Assembly (NCBI RefSeq): GCF_030463565.1
Contig: NC_134656.1
Coordinates: 935,001-999,000, forward strand
Length of the DNA stretch: 64,000 bases
Origin: Pelecanus crispus
Lineage: Eukaryota > Chordata > Aves > Pelecaniformes > Pelecanidae
Reading direction: 5' to 3'
Shown: in pieces, positions 11,690-24,394 of the stretch
Numbering within the stretch: position 1 is the first letter of the stretch
Layout of the letters: the number at the start of each line of letters is the position of its first letter
Notes under the pieces: model-generated
What the model was told of the DNA's origin: nothing
What the model saw: the letters and a program-made list of their open reading frames with translations, nothing else
The model's database searches: none
Translations under genes and position numbers: made by a program

Positions 11690-13560
11690 CATCCCCCGGG
11701 ATCGGCCCCGCATCCCGGCCCGCACCCCCCGGGATCGGCCCCCGCATCCCGGCCCGCACCCCCCGGGATCGGCCCCCGCATCCCGGCCCGCACCCCCCGG
11801 GATCGGCCCCCGCACCCCCCGGGATCGGCCCCCGCATCCCACCCAGCATCCCTGGGATCGGCCCCGGGATCGCCCCCCGCACCCCCCGGGATCGCCCCCC
11901 GCATCCCGGCCCACATACCCCGGGATCAACCCCGGGATCGCCCCCCGCATCCCCCGGGATCGGCCCCGCATCCCGGCCCACATCCCCCGGGATCGGCCCC
12001 CGCACCCCCCGGGATCGGCCCCGCATCCCGGCCCACATCCCCCGGGATCGGCCCCCGCATCCCGGCCCGCACCCCCCGGGATCGGCCCCCGCATCCCACC
12101 CAGCATCCCTGGGATCGGCCCCGGGATCGCCCCCTGCATCCCCCGGGATCGCCCCCCGCATCCCGGCCCACATACCCCGGGATCGGCCCCGGGATCGCCC
12201 CCCGCACCCCCCGGGATCGCCCCCCGCATCCCGGCCCACATACCCCGGGATCAACCCCGGGATCGCCCCCCGCATCCCCCGGGATCGGCCCCCGCATCCC
12301 GGCCCACATACCCCGGGATCGGCCCAAGGATCGCTCCCTGCATCTCCTGGGATCGGCCCCTGCATCCCATCCCGCATCCCCCAGGATCACCCCCCACATC
12401 CCACCCCGCATCCCCCGGGATTGGCCCTGGGATCACTCCCTGCATCCCCTGGGATTGACCCCTGCATCCCCCGGGATCGCCCCCTGCATCCCATCCCACC
12501 CCACATCCCCCAGGATCGACCCCGGGATCGCCCCCCGCATCCCACCCTGCATCCCCCGGGATCGCCCCCGCATCCCACCCTGCATCCCCCGGGATCAGCC
12601 CTGGGATCACCCCCTGCATCCTCCGGGATCGGCCCCGGGATCGCCCCCCGCATCCCACCCAGCATCCCCTAGGATTGCTCCCCGCATCCCCCAGGATCAC
12701 CCCCTGCATTCCTGCCCGCATCCCAAGGGACTGCTCCCTGCATCCCTGCCCCACATCCCCCGGGATCACCCCCCACCCTGCATCCTGCCCTGCACCCCTC
12801 CCTGCATCCCTCGGGATCACCCCCGCGATCACTCCCTCCATCCTGCCCCACATCCCTCGGGATCAGCCCCGGGATCACTCCCTCCATCCCGCCCCACATC
12901 CCCCAGGATTTGCCCCCCGCATCCCTCGGGATCACCCCCAGGATCACTCCCTCCATCTCGCCCCACATTCCCCAGGATCGCCCCCCGCATCCCCTGGGAT
13001 CGGCCCCGGGATCGCCCCCCACATCCCAGCTGGCATCCCCCAGGATCGCCCCCTGCATCCCTGCCCGCATCCCAGGGGACTGCTCCCTGCATCTCTGCCC
13101 CACATCCCCCAGGATCGCTCCCCGCATCCCTGCCCGCATCCCAAGGGACTGCTCCCTGCATCCCTGCCCCACATCCTCCAGGATCGCTCCCCACCCTGCA
13201 TCCTGCCCTGCACCCCTCCCTGCATCCCTCAGGATCGCCCCCGGGATCACTCCCTCCATCCCATCCCACATCCCCCAGAATTGCCCCCCGCCTCCCTCGG
13301 GATCAGCCCCGGGATCTCTCCCTCCATCCTGCCCCACATCCCCCAGGATTGCCCCCCGCATCCCCCGGGATCTCTCCCTGCATCCCACCCCACATCCCCC
13401 AGGATGGCCCCCCGCATCCCCCGGGATCTCTCCCTGCATCCCACCCCACATCCCCCAGGATGGCCCCCCGCATCCCCCGGGATCTCTCCCTGCATCCCAC
13501 CCCACATCCCCCGGGATCACCCCCTGCATCCCCCGGGATCTCTCCCTGCATTCCCCCCCA
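11690..13560. repeat. GC-rich minisatellite of about 34 bp, roughly 1.9 kb
   Basis: More than fifty copies of a unit of about 34 bp are built from two modules, cccccgggatcggccccc and gcatcccggcccgcac, with many shortened copies. The left part (11.7-12.3 kb) is homogeneous. Toward the right the units diverge, with cggcccgc becoming ccacatcc and gggatcgg becoming aggatcgc, ending in a run of ccgggatctctccctgcatc units near 13.3-13.5 kb. The + strand is C-rich, so the - strand is strongly G-rich. Long frames on both strands, including one of 583 codons from 12455 to 14206, are translations of the repeat. Confidence 0.93.
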
Positions 13561-13569
13561 TGCCCCGGC

Positions 13570-16300
13570 CGCCCCCTCTTCCCTCCGAGCATCCCCCCCG
13601 GCCCAGCCTCCAGCACCGCACCCCCTCCCCACCTTCCAGATTTATTTGAGTAAACCCCCCCAAACCCCCCCACCCGCCCGTGCCCGTCCCCGGAGGGTGC
13701 CCGAGGGCCCCATCCCCCCCCAGGCACCCCGCGCCGGGGCAGTGCGCAGGCAGCTGGGCCTCGCTAAGAGCAGGTTAATAAAAATAACGGGGAGAATGGG
13801 GGCCACCTCACGGCATCGGCTTACCCCGCCAGGCAGGCGGGTATTTTTAGCTTCCACTACTGAGAAACTGGCTCGACATACATACACACACATAAAATAT
13901 ATATATCCGTGTACACATACACCTACGTGGGGCACGGGGGTGCCGGGGGGCACCCAGCAGGAGCGCAGGCGAGGGGTGGCCGGGCGTCTGTGGGGTGCTG
14001 GACCCCCGCAGCCACCCTTGGTGCGGAGCGGGGGACCCTGGGGCCCGGCAGAGCCCCCCCCGGCCACGGTCCGGCTGCGTGGGGAGGGACGCAAGGCCCA
14101 CGGGAGCGGGGTCCTCGGGGCCGGGGCCCCCCCGGAGCGGCTTCAGCAGACCCCCAGGGAGCAGGCTGGGGGGAGCGCCCGCCTTTCCACCAGCTTTTCC
14201 ACTTGATCCATCTCACGTATAAGTGAATTCAGAGCACACAATGCAGTTATGGAATAAAATTATGCTTTTTTTAGTACTTGTATGCATGTCTTTTTTAAGG
14301 CTCTGCCTAGAAACCAACCTTGCAGCCAGGAGCGGGGAGATCAGAGGGAAAAGCCGGGCCAACCCCGGACCCCGCACCGGGCTCGGGGCGTTGCGAGACG
14401 CATGGATGCGGGCACAGCACCACCGACAAGAGCAGCTGGCAGGTGGCACGTCCACCCCTGGCAGGTGACAAGCCCACCGCTCCTTCCACGCCGGGGAAGG
14501 AGGAAAAACCGCGCCTGGCTGGGGCAGGGATGCGGGAGGGAGCGCAGACGCCGCAGCCAGCCCAGGGGCTGCCTCTCCTCTCCCTGCCATCTCCATCCCC
14601 GTGGCGGCAGCTCTGTCCCCGCTCCCGCAGAGCTCTGCCCGCGCCCTGCGAGGACGAGTCCTGCCCTCCCCTCCGCCATCTCGCTCGCTCTCCAGGCGGC
14701 AAAGCGAGGCACAGGCAGCTCCATCTGCACAGCGCCGCGAGCGCCGGGCCAAGGGGCAGGACCCGGCAATCGCACTTTCCTGGAGCACATCGCGCTCCCG
14801 CCTCGCCAAGGGTGCCAGAAATGGGTGGCTGTAATAACGGGGCTGCGAATAACCACAGCTCGCTCACCATGGCCTCCCAGCCTGCTGTGTGCTCCTGCTC
14901 TGCCTCCAGCTCCAGCCTTGCCCCCTCCTGAGACCATTCCCGGCCAGGATGTGCCCTGGTTTCCATCCCCACCTTATAGCCTCCTGCCCCAGCCCAGGTG
15001 CCCGCAGTTCCCAGTCCCTCCCGCCCGTTAGGTGGGAGCCCCATAAAGGGCTCACCCATTAACACTTCTCCCCCTTGTAGCTGGTTTGGCTTTTATCTAT
15101 TGCTCTCCTCCCAGCAGGACTCCCGTGAGCTGGGGGCACACAAAAAAACCCAACCCCAAGTGGGGGATCTGCTGCCCCGTGATAGACGGCGTTGCCTGAA
15201 CATGGCGCAGCACAAAGGGCTTGCGGAGCCATTATTGTTGCTGATCCCTGCGCCGCTACCCCAGAGCTGCCTGGAGCAGAGTCCGCCCTCGTAGCTGGCA
15301 TTCCGTGAGCGACCCTCCCCAGGGCCCCTCGGAAGGGCCAGGGCGCTGCTCCCCGCTCCCGGCCGAGGGCGGCAGGTACTCCTCTGTCACCAAAACCAGC
15401 AGCTGCGGCGCTGGCTGCAGCGGTGCCATCTGTTCGGCAGGCACAGCCCCGTGTCACGCTGTGCTGCAGGAGCGATGCCAAAGTGCCCGGACCCCGCGGG
15501 GGAGCCTGCACGGGAACTGGGGTTTGGGCACGGTGACCAATGCGATTTTCAGTCCTGGTGAAAAGACGAGGGTGCGGGTGGCAGTGGTGCTTTCCCCGGC
15601 TCTGTAGATGAGCCCTGTGGGGCGAGGCTGCGGGTGCTGGGGCTGTGGGGGCAGCTGGGGGGGTGCCAGGGCTCTGGGGGGGTGCCAGGGCTCTGGGGGG
15701 GGCAGCTCACCAGCCCACCCACGGCTCGGGAAGGTGGGCGCCTTGTGGGGTCCCAGCGGCAACCGAAAACATCTCACCCAGCGAGGACACAGCGGTCGCG
15801 GGGCTGGAACGGCGCTGGGAAGCTTCGCGCCAGGCTCTGTCCCGCTCCGCTTGCTCGCGAGTGAAAGGATTTGTCAACAGGGAGCTGATGAGCCCCACGG
15901 GGCCGCCGGCTCGCCCACCGCCCAGCACCTCCTGCCTGGCGGGCGGCCTCCTGACGGCGCACGGCCGGCGCACGGCTGGCACAGGCACCCGAGAGCGGGC
16001 TGGCCCCGAGGAGCCGACCGCGTCAGGGGGTCTGCACCCGCTGCCCGGCCAAACAGCCCGGTGCGGGGTCCCTGAGCCCGCTGCCCCTGCAGCGTGGTGG
16101 CTCCGGAGGTGCTGACCCCATAAGGTGTCTCTGAAAGATGCTTGGCGTAACCCGGGCAGTGCTTGGCACACGGAGCAGCCACACGCCGCGGAGAGGGGAA
16201 TATTCTTTCACTGGGAGAACAAGAGGAGCCCTCTGATGGCTGCCTTGTCCCTTGTAAACACCAACTTTGAGAGCATCAAATTACAGCGGCTGCAGCGGCT
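13570..16300. other. Intergenic DNA, no gene recognised
   Basis: GC-rich unique sequence with no recognisable exon. It includes an AC/AT-rich patch at 13880-13925 and a triplicated run of about 21 bp (ggggtgccagggctctgg) at 15650-15705. Open frames on both strands overlap heavily and look like chance frames in GC-rich DNA. Confidence 0.55.
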
Positions 16301-17162
16301 CCAAACAAGATGGTAATCGGGAGCGCGGGAGGCACAGTGCCTGCACAGCGGGTGCTGCCGGGGAGCACCGGGGCCCGGCCCGGTGGCACCGCTGAGGCCG
16401 TGACGCTCGCTCCCGCACCGCAGGGCTGCCAGGGCCCAGCGCGAGCGATGGCCCCGCTGCCACCCCGACCCCACGCAGCGCAGCGGCCCCGTGCCCTCTG
16501 CCCCCGGCCTGGCCGCCGGCCCTGGCGGGACCACCGCCTGCGCATCCCTGGGTGCCCGGCTGCAGACGCAGAGGAGCGACCCGGTGGGCGCGGGGCCCTC
16601 GTGGCAGCGAAAGCGCGGTGGCTTGGCCGCGGCCCCGCGAGGACACGCCGTGGCCCTCGGCGGCCGTGGGCGCGCGGCATGGATGGCTCCCACCCAGAGC
16701 GGGCCAAGCCGCCGTGGGCCAGGGCTGGGCCTGCTGCCGCCGCCGCCTTCCCTCCCGGCGTCACGGCTGGGGAGATGCCCCGACCCTGCAGCCTGGGGTG
16801 CAGCCCCAAACCCCCCCGCAGCCCTGCTGCCGGGCACCCCCTTTGCAGTCAGGCACGGCCTGGCAGAGCGGCGGCCCGGGACCGCGCAGCTGGCAGAGCT
16901 GCAGGCAGCTGCCTGCACCGCAGGGCTCCCCCGCACCTCTGCCCCGCGCCCCCCCCGCCGGGCAGGACCCTGCCCCCGCCCCGGCCCCCCCCGCCGCTCC
17001 CGGCTGCGGGGCTGCGGGCAGGGGCCGAGCGCTCCGCCGCCCCGGGGCCCCGCAGGGCGCGGGGGGGCACCGTGCCGCCGCCCCCCCGCTCCCCTCCCCG
17101 CCCCGGGGTGCGCGGTGGCGGCGGGGACACGCGGGGCCGCGGCTGCCCACGCTGCGGCAGCT

Positions 17163-17183
17163 GGGGGGGGGGGGGGGGGGGGG
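17163..17183. repeat. G21 homopolymer
   Basis: A run of 21 consecutive G. Its true length is unreliable in any sequencing technology. Confidence 0.85.
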
Positions 17184-17383
17184 CGGCTCAGCTGCGCCCC
17201 GCGGCCGGGATCAGCTGCGCTGCGCTCCGCGGGGCCCCCCCGCTCCCCGGGGAGGGGCCCCCCCGCGCCCTCCCGGGCACCTCCCGCCCCGTCGCTCCCG
17301 GGCCGCCCTACCTGCCCGCCGCCCCTCCCGGCCCTCCCCGGGGCCGCTGGCTGCCGCCCAGCCCGGAGCTGCCCTGCTCTCCG

Positions 17384-17432
17384 CCTCCTCCTCCTCCTCC
17401 TCCTCCTCCTCCTGCTGCTGCTGCTGCTGCTG
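17384..17432. repeat. (CCT)n(GCT)n triplet repeat
   Basis: About ten CCT units run directly into six GCT units inside the orphan CpG island. This is a compound triplet microsatellite, likely length-polymorphic. Confidence 0.9.
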
Positions 17433-17567
17433 GCGCAGCCCTGGCTAATCTCACGCGTGCACAAATCCACGCTGCGGGTTTCGCCGAGGAGGAGCCGGAG
17501 CGGCTCCCGAGCGGCGCGGGGCTGCGGGAGGAGGGCGATGCTCGCCGGCCGCTGCCATCCGGCCGAG

Positions 17568-17587
17568 CCCCCCCCCCCCCCCCCCCC
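17568..17587. repeat. C20 homopolymer
   Basis: A run of 20 C close to the right edge of the orphan CpG island. Confidence 0.85.
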
Positions 17588-17699
17588 GCACACCGCAGCC
17601 ATGGCAACGGCGAGGGGCTGTCCCAGCCGGAGCTGCAGTGCAATAAAAGCAGAGGGACGCAGGGAAAGAAAGAGCCGCGCTGGGCGATCTCCTGAGGGC

Positions 17700-20600
17700 T
17701 TGGCACAAACAAACAGCAACTGGAAGCAACTGGAGCCAATCCCCCGGCTCCCTTTGTAATGCTTTCTGACACAGATTCCCTCTCCGTGGCTGACTTTGCA
17801 AGTTTTCCCCATCCTCTCCCCTCCTCGCGCGGCTTCTTTCCATGCGGCTAAATTATACCCGAGACGTGCTGGAAATTCTAGTGAAAAAATAAAACCGGGC
17901 AGGTTTGTGCAGGCGGCCGCAGCCCGGCCGCCTCCAGGACTCCTCCTGCGAAGCGAAGAGGGGCAGGACCTGGTCCCAGGTCAGTAGCATTAAAGCCCGT
18001 GAATTTTGAAACCACCAAGAAAAAAACCTTTTCCTGCGGAGAGCAGGAGAGCGGCGGCGTGCAGACCGGGGCCGTGCCCGTGGTGGGTGCCGGGACCGCG
18101 GCCCCTCCGTGAGCGACAGCTGCGGTCCCAGCACGCAGCACCCTTGGGGACGGCAGGAGATGCGTTCGCTTCCCCCCCGAGAAACGTCTTGTTTAGGGGA
18201 CAGTAAAAAATATGCAAATATGGCAGGGCTGGGCCTCTGAGCCTCTAAGGCAGCCTTCCTCTCCCCACGGCTGCAGGTCGAAGGGAGCAAGCCGGGCCCC
18301 GAGCAGCAGAGGGAAGGGAAAGGCAGGGCCAGAGGGAGCATGGGGCGGCGGGGGCGGCTGTAGGCTGAGATTTGGGATGCCCCGGAGAAGGATGGGGAGA
18401 TGTGCGCGGGATAGCGGCTCCTCCAGACAGCGGGCATGCGGAGAAGGCTCCTGCTCCCCGCAAGCCCGGGTGGGTGGAGCGTGCTGTCACTTTTTGGTGC
18501 TGGGCAAGCCTGGCATCGCTGTCGCAGAATTGCTGCCTGTGCTCTGATGAGTCAGTAACAGCGCTGCCACGTTTTCCTCCTACCAGGCAGCGTCCCGTGG
18601 CGGGTGGGTCGTGCTCCGCACCGGGACGCTCCCGCACACGCGGTGCTGGTTCGGCTCCGGAGCCGCGTGGGTGGGTGAAGCTCCGGCAGCCGCTCTCCGG
18701 GGAAGCCCCTCTGGAGCAAAGGGCTGCGCAGGGATGAGGACGCTGACCTGCAACTCGGGCGAGACGCAGAGCGCCTGGCTCAGGCGGCGATCCCACGGGA
18801 CACGGGCATGTTCCTGTGCCTGCGTCCCACCTCCTCTGCCAGACAATGAAACACTGCCCTCCTTCCCAAGTCGCAGCAGAACAAATAAAGCAAGCGCCAT
18901 ATGGTGCCAAGACACGTTGGGAATGGGGCCGAGCCCAGGAGGCAGGGGAGGTGGCGAGCCTCCGTCCCCACGCCAGTCCCCGTCTCCAGCTCCAGGACTG
19001 GTCCTGGGGGAGCCCTGCACCCGCTCCTCCTCTCCCCGCAGCCACAGCCCCGCTCCCCGGGCTGCCGGGCACAGCTCCGCATGTCAGCCGTGGCTTTGCA
19101 GTGACTCACTTGCCCTCCTCCCTGCCTGCAGTCTTGGGGAGCATGGAAACCAAAGCTGTCCCCAGGAGCCCTTCTTCCTGTAAGGGCTGGGCTAGGGACA
19201 CGGGGTCACCGCTGGACTGGCACTGGGGCACTGGCGGGAGATAACGCCCTGCACCGGCCGCGGGACGGTGCCCGTCCTCCTGCCCTTCCCCCAGAATTAC
19301 AAACAGGAGCAGAAGCAGCAGACAGCTTGTCCCCTAGAGCCCCCGCAGCCCTGGGGCCAGAGGAGAAGCTTCCCCCCGGGCACCACGGACACAGGACCCT
19401 CCTGTGAGCAGAAAGCGGCATCGTCTTTCCGCCTGCCACAGTGATCCTCCCGCCTGGACACGCTCCGGAAGACCTGCAGCTCACGGACGCCCCACGTGTT
19501 TTTGGGCAAGTCACCTCCAAGCACAGGCACCTAGAAGTGAGGTATCTCCAGGCGGAGCTGGGCATCCGGCGGCTGGGCTTTCGGAGGTGCTGAGCGCCTG
19601 CTCTTCCCCCGCAGCATCCCCCCCAGCACCCAGCCCACCCTGGCTGCCTGAGGCTACCGCCCGACCAGGGACAGCAGATCCCAGAGCCTTCGCGGGGGCT
19701 GGATGTGATGAGCTCCTGGGGGAAGAGGGGCTCCAGGAGCCCCCCAAACTCTAACAGACCGTCTGCAGGTTGAGCAGATGCCAGCCTCGGCCGTGCCTGG
19801 GAGCCCCCTCGCCCAGCCAGCGTGGCACGTACCCCCCCTGCCACCCTCACCTGCCCCATCCCCTCTGCAAGGGCCTCAAAGAGGGAAGCGCTTGGCTCTG
19901 CCCTCCAGGCCGCCTGAATCAAAATTAGCATCTCTTGAAAGTTTTGTAGCCATGGGGCTCAACTCCATCTCTTGCTAACGTGAGCGGATCATTTGCACCT
20001 GAGTCATGCCGATGAGAATCAAGTAAGTTGTGCAAGCAAAGGGGTTTATTGAATCATACACAAAAACGTAGGGATGATAAGGATCAAACGGGACCCGCAG
20101 CAGCCCACAGTTCTCCCCTGCCATCCTCCTTCCTCGTTTAAAGAGGCAGCTCTGCCTGATGTCCCACTGCCCTGGCCCTGGTCCCTGCCTGCCACCGGCC
20201 TCCAGCGAGGCACTCACCCTCTGGAAATGCTCCGCACCGACTCGTGCTTGCGGGGTGCTCTGCCGATGCAAAGTGCTGTATGAAGATACTCTGTGTTATT
20301 ATTTATTGCCGGTGTTATCAATAATGGGAAAAGCAAGGGGCAGCTTTGTCCTGCACAGCCTACCTGGACTTCTGCGGAGGGAACGTGGCCCCGGGCGGCG
20401 ATGCTGTTTGTTGGCCGGCGGCTGCGGACGTCTGCGCTCATCGTGGTCCCAGCTCCACTCGGACTTCCTAGCCCAGAATGTGTTGATAAACAGAAAAAAG
20501 GTACAATGGATGCACTGGAGTTCACGGTTAAGCAGCGTACAGCAGTGTCTGGTCAGAAGGGGAACTTCTGCATTATTTTTTGCTCTATTAATTCAGAGGT

Positions 20601-23600
20601 GGGAATTGGCTGAAACAAGGACAATCTACAGGCCACAGGGCTAGGTCTGGATTTTTGAACACCCCCAGGGTTAGATCCAGGGCAGGGTTAAATGGCAGTA
20701 GGCAAAAGAACAGCAGCAACACCAGGAACAAAGAGGACGTGGGTGTTTCAGGCAGGCGTGGGTAGCACAGGCCAGCTCCCGGAGGAAGGAGTTGCCGGGA
20801 GGTACGGGGTTCGGGCACGCCGTGTCCCCGGAGACGGGCACCCTCGGGAAAGCACGTGCAGCTGCAAGGTGAGGCCGGGGATCCCGGGCGGATCACCAGC
20901 CGGCGGCGGGCAGCGGGCTCCACCGGCGCCGCTCGCGCACCGGGGACCACGGAGGAGCATCACCGTGCAGAGCAACCGCGCGGCTCTCCCCAGCGGTGCC
21001 CGTCCCGGGGCACGTACCGGCCGGTCACGGCGCTGCCACTGCGGCTGCACGCACAGGATGGTGCCCGGGTGCTGCAGGGGCGAGCAGCGTGCACAGCTTG
21101 ATCCAGCAAGTCAGCGAGCCGCAGGCGGTGGCAGCGCAGGCAGGAGTCCAGGCAGCGCTGCCGGCAGCAGCCTGCCCAGCGGGGAGGAAGCCAGAGCAGC
21201 CCTGGGTCCGTGCCACGACCCAGGGACCTTGCAGCTTTCAATCCCCGAGCGGGGCAGACGGCCCCGAAGGCGACGGGGTTTGCACCGAGGGATGCGTGTG
21301 CCCCAGCGCCGCGCCGGCCGGATCCTGCTCGTCAGCAGACGGGCCTGGGGCCTGCGCCTGGCAGGAGGCACGGCAGGATTGGGCCCAGAGCAATCTGTTC
21401 AGATAGAAGTGGGTGGTAAATTCATGGCAATGGCAGAACAACTCCCCTGTAGCTCCAAAGCGGGGCGTTATCAGCGAGCGGAGCTCTAACGAGCCACGGG
21501 GAAGGCTGGAGCCCTCCGTGCCATTTCATCGCTGCTGCTGTGTCGGATTTCCCAGGAACCCTGCAGCCTCGGCCTCATTAATTATGCAAATGAAAAGGTG
21601 TTGCCAATGCCATCCCTAGGTAGGATCCCTGGGACTGAAGTTGCGCCCCAAACTGCGGCCGTTCCCCCATGTTTGGGCAGGGAGGGTCCGGGAGCACATC
21701 AGGCAGGATGGATGTTTGCAATAATTATCCAGTCATCCCCTTCAAGTGTACTGCAGCCATAGCAACAGACAGATGTTCTGTCCCAGCCAGAGTCCGCAGC
21801 GAGCTGGGGAGAGAAGCACAAAAATTAACCCGTTCAGCCCCAGGACGACACAGAATCCACTTTATTCTGGGACCAGACCAGACTTCAGCATCCCTGTGAA
21901 AATTCTACAAAATCGGGCAAAAAAGCCAACTGTGCACCCCCCCAAATAAAATCAACCGAAGTCGCCCCAGTGCTCGCTCAGCCACTGGCACAAAAAGTTG
22001 AATGAAAGGAGCAGCGTCCTGCGGGCCCGTGGCCTGGCTCTGCCGAGTGCCCCGGTGCCTCTCGTCCTGTTACGGGTAACGAGCCCTGCTCGTGCTCAGC
22101 GTCTCCCGGGGGCGATGCTGCAGGCGAGGTTCTCCGGGTCTGGCGGTAACGAGCCTTTGGAGACCTACGGCACCGGGGAACCCGTTTAGGGCCGGCCACG
22201 AGCAGCACGCTCTCTGCGGTCAGCAGCCACAGAGCGGCCGCAGCATAGACCGCGCGGGGCACCCAGCCGGGCGGGGAAGGGGACGGGTGAGCCGCATGGA
22301 CGAGCGTCCACTGCTAAGTTAACAGCTGCGTCAAAGCGTTTAAACTATTTGGAGGTGGGATGCAGCCAGACCGAAGGATAGCTGGCATTTCGTTTTCCCG
22401 CTGCTGCACAGGTTTCCAGGATTTAGTCCGAGTCCATTAAATCCCACCCAGAAATATCATCGCAAGCACCCTTGTGCCCACCAGCACGCTGCAAATGAAA
22501 CCCAGCTTCTGCCGGGGGCCCCGATGGGCACAAGGTCTCTGCTGCCTCCTCCCTTCCGCACCAGCCAGCGATTCCCTGAAGCGCTAGCATTTAAATGTTT
22601 TGAGCCAAAGGCCGGAACCCCACCTCGCAGTTCCCTTCGGAAAGGACCGGAGCTGCCCACCCCGGCCAGGCCTTGCCTCTCCCCGTGCCCCGAGGTCCCG
22701 CAGAGGCAGCGGGGATTCCTCAGAGCCCAGAGCAATCCCCTGACCTCAGAGCAGCGTAAACGGGCTCATGGGAAAGCCCCATCCAGATGTTTGCAGCTGC
22801 AGATGCTGCTGGAGTGCACCCATGGTGAGGATCTCAAAGGAGGACGATGGGACCTGGGAAGGAGAGCCCAGGCACATGTGCCTGGAGGAAGGGATCACAC
22901 CTGGACGGAAGGAGAGAACCCTCCTCTCGGCTGGCGGAGCAAGACAACCCACTGCCCTGCACATAAGCACCGTGCGTGAGAGGTCACAGGAACGCAGTTT
23001 CACTTCCCAAACTGTAAGACTATTTTTGGTTCATATTACTTCCCTTCTTGTCCTCTGCCACGCAAACAAAGAGAACTCCAGCTTGCAGAGGGCATCCCGT
23101 CTCTTCCAGGCTTGCCGGGCGACAGCTTGTACCGCGTTAACACAGCCTACCCTGGAAATCTGTGGTCTCCCAGTTGGATTTTTTCTTCTTTCTCCTGCAG
23201 GAAAAAAAAAAGCAGAGAAGGGTAAATTTGCTGATCTTGAAACTGAGGGAGACGTGGCATCATGTGCAGTCGCAGAGGATGTGGGCAGGTGCCATCAGAC
23301 TTCCCCACGCAGCTCTGGAAATGTAGCTCAGTCCTGATCTGCAGCTCCCTGGCTGTTGCCGTCCCGGGCTCCCACACAGCCCTGGCAGCCAGTGGGTATT
23401 TCGGTCCTCACCACAGCGCCCAGGCTACTGCACTCCTTCCGTGGTTTTTTCCCCCAAGCACATCAATTGAGCGTCCACGTGCTTTGACTCCCGGCCCTCT
23501 GAAGCCACGCCAGAGACACAATCAGAAGGTGGGGAAAATGTCTATTATTTCCACAAATCCCCATTCAATTTGTAGCTGCGGCTCCTCTGCTTGTGTCAGT

Positions 23601-24390
23601 CCCAGGCCTCTCCCGAGCGAAAGCCGCACCAAATAATGTTTTGGTGCCGTGACATGGACAGAAATCCAATAGGCTCCAGAAGGAATTCACGCTCTCTGCT
23701 GGCTACCCTTAGCTGCTTTGACTTATTATCTGACCTGGATCTAAATTAGGTTTTGATTAAAGTCAAGAATAATTCTACTTGGAAAAATCCCATTGTTTAG
23801 GTTCAGAGTTAGCAAAAACTATGGGAGAATTAAAACTGATTTCTCACTTTGGAGACAGAGACCCCCAGGGGCCCTTGGACGGTGCCCGGTCCCCGCTGCG
23901 AGAAGCAGCCGCACTGCACCACGTCATTCCTAACCTGACCAAGCTCCGTTTTCGCAGCGGCCAGGTCATCTCCCCAGTTCTCCTCTGAAACCGCTCCTGT
24001 AGAGACTGACGGCTCCGATGCTTGCTCAGCATCTCCTCGTTTCAAGCGTGGGTTTATACGTAGTCCGTTTATTCCTACTCGTTCTTGTGCCAAGGTGGTG
24101 CCGTGGCTTTGTCCCTCCCTGGTGTCTCTCTCTTGATTGTCCACAAATGCGTCTTCTCTCAGCATCCGTTTTGCTGAGATCAGAGCCGAGTCATCCCTGC
24201 AAGACACCCTCTGTCCTCCTGAGCAGTCCAGCAAGCTCTCTCTGCGCGAGCTTCAGGCTCGGTTCTCTCGGCATGGCGAACCAGAACCAGAGAGCAGCCC
24301 GGAGCTTCACCAGAGCCTTCCTACTTCTCTGCACCTCTCTCGAAATGACTCTCCCAAGGCAACTTGGGATCATCCCCCTTTTCCTTGACT
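17700..24390. other. Intergenic DNA, no gene recognised
   Basis: Mixed GC-rich and moderate-GC unique sequence with no recognisable exon. Two short sites stand out. One is an antisense AATAAA at 20045-20050. The other is a site at 23642-23659 resembling a retroviral primer-binding site, partly inside an inverted repeat. Both are treated as observations rather than as annotated elements. Confidence 0.5.
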
Positions 24391-24394
24391 GCAT

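Larger units (their letters stand above)
16300..17700. promoter_or_regulatory. Orphan intergenic CpG island
   Basis: About 1.4 kb of extreme GC and CpG density sit 15 kb from either gene. The island contains a run of 21 G (17163-17183), a CCT/GCT triplet tract (17384-17432) and a run of 20 C (17568-17587). Such islands usually mark promoters or regulatory elements. I see no recognisable first exon, and the frames through it (for example 534 codons on the - strand) are low-complexity. It could be a promoter for a non-coding transcript, a developmental enhancer island, or an unannotated first exon; the sequence alone does not decide. Confidence 0.5.

Noticed and set aside
12455-14206. 583-codon + strand frame, and long - strand frames over 11.1-13.7 kb
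   Set aside because: Direct translations of the GC-rich minisatellite; equally long frames occur on both strands.
16208-17812. 534-codon - strand and 461-codon + strand frames in the orphan CpG island
   Set aside because: Low-complexity Pro/Ala/Gly/Arg frames open on both strands in extreme GC content, with poly-Gly and poly-Pro from homopolymers.
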